Of a stretch of 17,220 bases of DNA, positions 15,586 to 17,220 are shown in pieces. Both the position numbers and the translations under genes were made by a program. This stretch comes from Coemansia sp. RSA 922 (lineage: Eukaryota > Kickxellomycota > Kickxellomycetes > Kickxellales > Kickxellaceae): contig JANBQS010000470.1 in the NCBI GenBank assembly GCA_027577415.1, positions 1-17,220 on the forward strand. Reading direction: 5' to 3'. Each line of letters begins with the position of its first letter. The first letter of the stretch is position 1. A model generated the notes under the pieces. That model saw only the letters and a program-made list of their open reading frames with translations, searched no databases and was not told the DNA's origin.

Positions 15586-17096
15586 TTAGGCGCGCATCCA
15601 CGACATGCCAGAGCGGATACGCATGTAGTCGGGCATTCCTTGGATGGAGCCAACGCCGACTGCAGCGACTTCCTGGTCCCACAGACGCTCGTATGCGACC
15701 TTGCGCACAGCAGCGGCATCGATGGCATCGACAGCGGCGGCAACCTCAGCGGGCTCCATGCGCTTGCCATGAGTGAGGATCTGGCGACCAATATCCTCGG
15801 CAACGGCAGTGGTGCCATCAAGGTTGAGCAGCAGGGAGGCCTTGAGCTGTTGCTTGGCGCGCTCGACCTCGGCCTCGGTGACAGAGGTGGACAGGCGGGC
15901 CCACTCCTTGAGCGTAAAGTGAACGAGGTCGTCGAGGTTGGTGATGTTGTCAGAGTTCAAGTAGATACCCCACAGACCAGTGTCGTGGTAGGAGGTATTG
16001 AAGGACATGAACGAGTTGGCCAAGTTGTTCTTGGACACGATCTGCGACAGACGCGAGCTGACGTTGTTGGGAGCGCCCAGCGAGCGATCCCAGTTACCGA
16101 TCAGCGACTGCAGTGTGAGCATGGAGAAGTAGTCGGGGTGGGTCCATCCGACACCCTCAACAGCCAGGGCAATGTGGGCCTGGGGGATGTCGTCGTTGCG
16201 CACGCGCAGGTCCGAGCCCCAGAATCGCGGCGGCGCGTCCTTGCGGGTAGCCAGAGCCACGGGCGTAGAGCTGGTCTTGACCGAGCCAAAGTGCTTCTCG
16301 GCAAGCTTGACCAGGTCGTCGTGGTTGACACCGCCAGCGCCAACAAGCACCATGCGATCGGCGGTGTAGTTGCGCGAGATGTACTGCTCCAAGTCGGCCT
16401 TTGTAATCGACAGAATGTTCTCACGCGGGCCCAGAATGGTGTACCCCAGGGGGCTGTTCTGGAAGGCCGTCGCATGCAAGTGATCGAACACGACTTCCTC
16501 CATGATCTTCTCGACTTCCTCTTGCTCGCGCAGGATCACGTCGCGCTCGCGCTCGATGGCGGTCTCGTTGAGCTTGGAGTTCTGCAGGATGTCCGACAGA
16601 ACCTCCACTGCCTGTGGCACGTCCTTTTCAAACGCCTTGGCATAGTACACCGTCTGCTCGCGCGAGGTGTAGGCGTTGAGGTGCGCCCCCATGTTTTCGA
16701 TCAGGAGCTCAATGTCGTGCTGCGAGCGCGCCGACGTGCCCTTGAAAGCCATGTGCTCAAGAAAGTGCGCCGACCCGTTGTCCTTGTTCGTCTCGCTGCG
16801 GCTGCCCGAGTTGACCCACACGCCAACCGTCGCCGTCTTCACTGACGGGTTGGTCTCTGACGCTACAGTAAATCCGTTGGGCAGCGTGGTGATCTGCGTC
16901 CGTCCACCCTTGACCGTCGCAAAGCGAGCGAGCTGGATACCAGCAGGCCGAGCAAGCTACACATGAAGACATGAACATGAGCAAAATGGGAAACAAATTA
17001 GCGTCATTTCGCACTTGCTCTGTGCAGATCAGGCTTTGGCTTCACCGCGCAATTTACCTTGGGCAAAGCGTTTCTGCTCAGATTCGCGAGTGCCAT
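15586..17096 (-). CDS. MAS1: Mitochondrial processing peptidase beta subunit, two exons
   Basis: Exons are 17058-17096 (13 codons) and 15586-16956, giving 469 aa. The spliced N-terminus (MALANLSRNALPK then LARPAGIQLARFATVKGG) has Arg/Lys but no acidic residue, a mitochondrial presequence with a possible R-2 cleavage site at R24-F25|A26. The inverted zinc site HFLEH is H77/E80/H81, and the distal ligand E157 lies 76 residues beyond H81, the spacing of yeast Mas1. Also conserved are GTSARSQHDIE, GAHLNAYTSREQTVYYAKAF and the QVKA-like KQQLKASLLLNLDG. The active Zn site marks it as the catalytic beta subunit rather than alpha, which has a Gly-rich loop instead. It cleaves matrix presequences and may serve in complex III in some fungi. 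The long frame has no ATG near its 5' end, so the split first exon is required. Confidence 0.95.
16957..17057 (-). other. Intron in the MPP beta gene
   Basis: 101 bp, phase 0, after codon 13. On the minus strand the donor is AAG|GTAAAT, a branch-like CGCTAAT lies inside, and the acceptor is ATGTGTAG|CTT. In-frame TAG at the acceptor shows that the second exon cannot extend upstream, and splicing yields a convincing presequence. Confidence 0.88.
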
Positions 17097-17220
17097 CGTC
17101 TAAGTTTTTAAAAAATTAATAGTTTTGTCGTCAACTAAATCGAGCAGCAAATAATAAAGAAAGAATTCAAGAGAGTGCAAAAGCACACTTTTCCCCCATC
17201 AGTCAGCCGAGATAAACGAA
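17097..17220. other. Upstream flank of the MPP beta gene
   Basis: 124 bp of AT-rich DNA leading to the window edge. No TATA box, ORF or RNA gene is seen. A 4-bp hairpin (GTGC-AAAA-GCAC) occurs near 17175. Confidence 0.4.

Noticed and set aside
15499..16845. 448-codon open frame antisense to MPP beta
   Set aside because: It is a shadow of the peptidase frame; the Val/Gly/Leu/Arg-rich translation shows no domain, and the minus-strand gene has its catalytic motifs intact.
1..17220. Transposon, virus, CRISPR or bacterial-type defence system
   Set aside because: No transposase, integrase, long terminal repeats, CRISPR repeats or defence domains are seen; the gene set is eukaryotic housekeeping.

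Overview
The window is nuclear DNA from a fungus. All confident genes are eukaryotic housekeeping genes with best resemblance to fungal families. They are intron-poor (two coding introns, 101 and 112 bp, both GT-AG), and one encodes a Rhizomucor-type secreted lipase. Compact genes, few introns and GC-rich coding DNA beside AT-rich spacers suggest an early-diverging lineage (Kickxellomycotina/Zoopagomycota or Mucoromycota). That placement is inference, since no rRNA or marker gene is present.

Left part (1-5637): the 5' end of an RPN7-like proteasome lid gene reads leftward off the window and is head-to-head with a complete RPN6. A spliced class 3 lipase gene follows, converging on GCD2 (eIF2B delta) with only 60 bp between the two stop codons.

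Middle part (5638-9088): about 3.4 kb poor in recognisable genes. It holds a doubtful 78-codon ORF, two hairpins, a CACGTG palindrome with a TATA-like box but no clear gene after it, a doubtful 95-codon membrane ORF, and a promoter region with ACGCGT (MCB-like) boxes. That promoter leads to an unrecognised 165-aa protein with a signal peptide, one membrane segment and a 12-residue Val/Ala/Glu repeat. This is the best candidate here for something undescribed.

Right part (9089-17220), all on the minus strand: a full-length ABCB/MDR-type transporter, a farnesylatable YDJ1-type Hsp40, and the beta subunit of the mitochondrial processing peptidase, whose 13-codon first exon is split off by an intron. 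The Hsp40 promoter can be read directly: a perfect step-type heat shock element, then a TATA box, then a likely 5'UTR intron.

Proteostasis is a recurring theme (proteasome lid, Hsp40, presequence peptidase, translation control), but apart from the RPN7/RPN6 pair nothing shows that the genes form a dedicated cluster.
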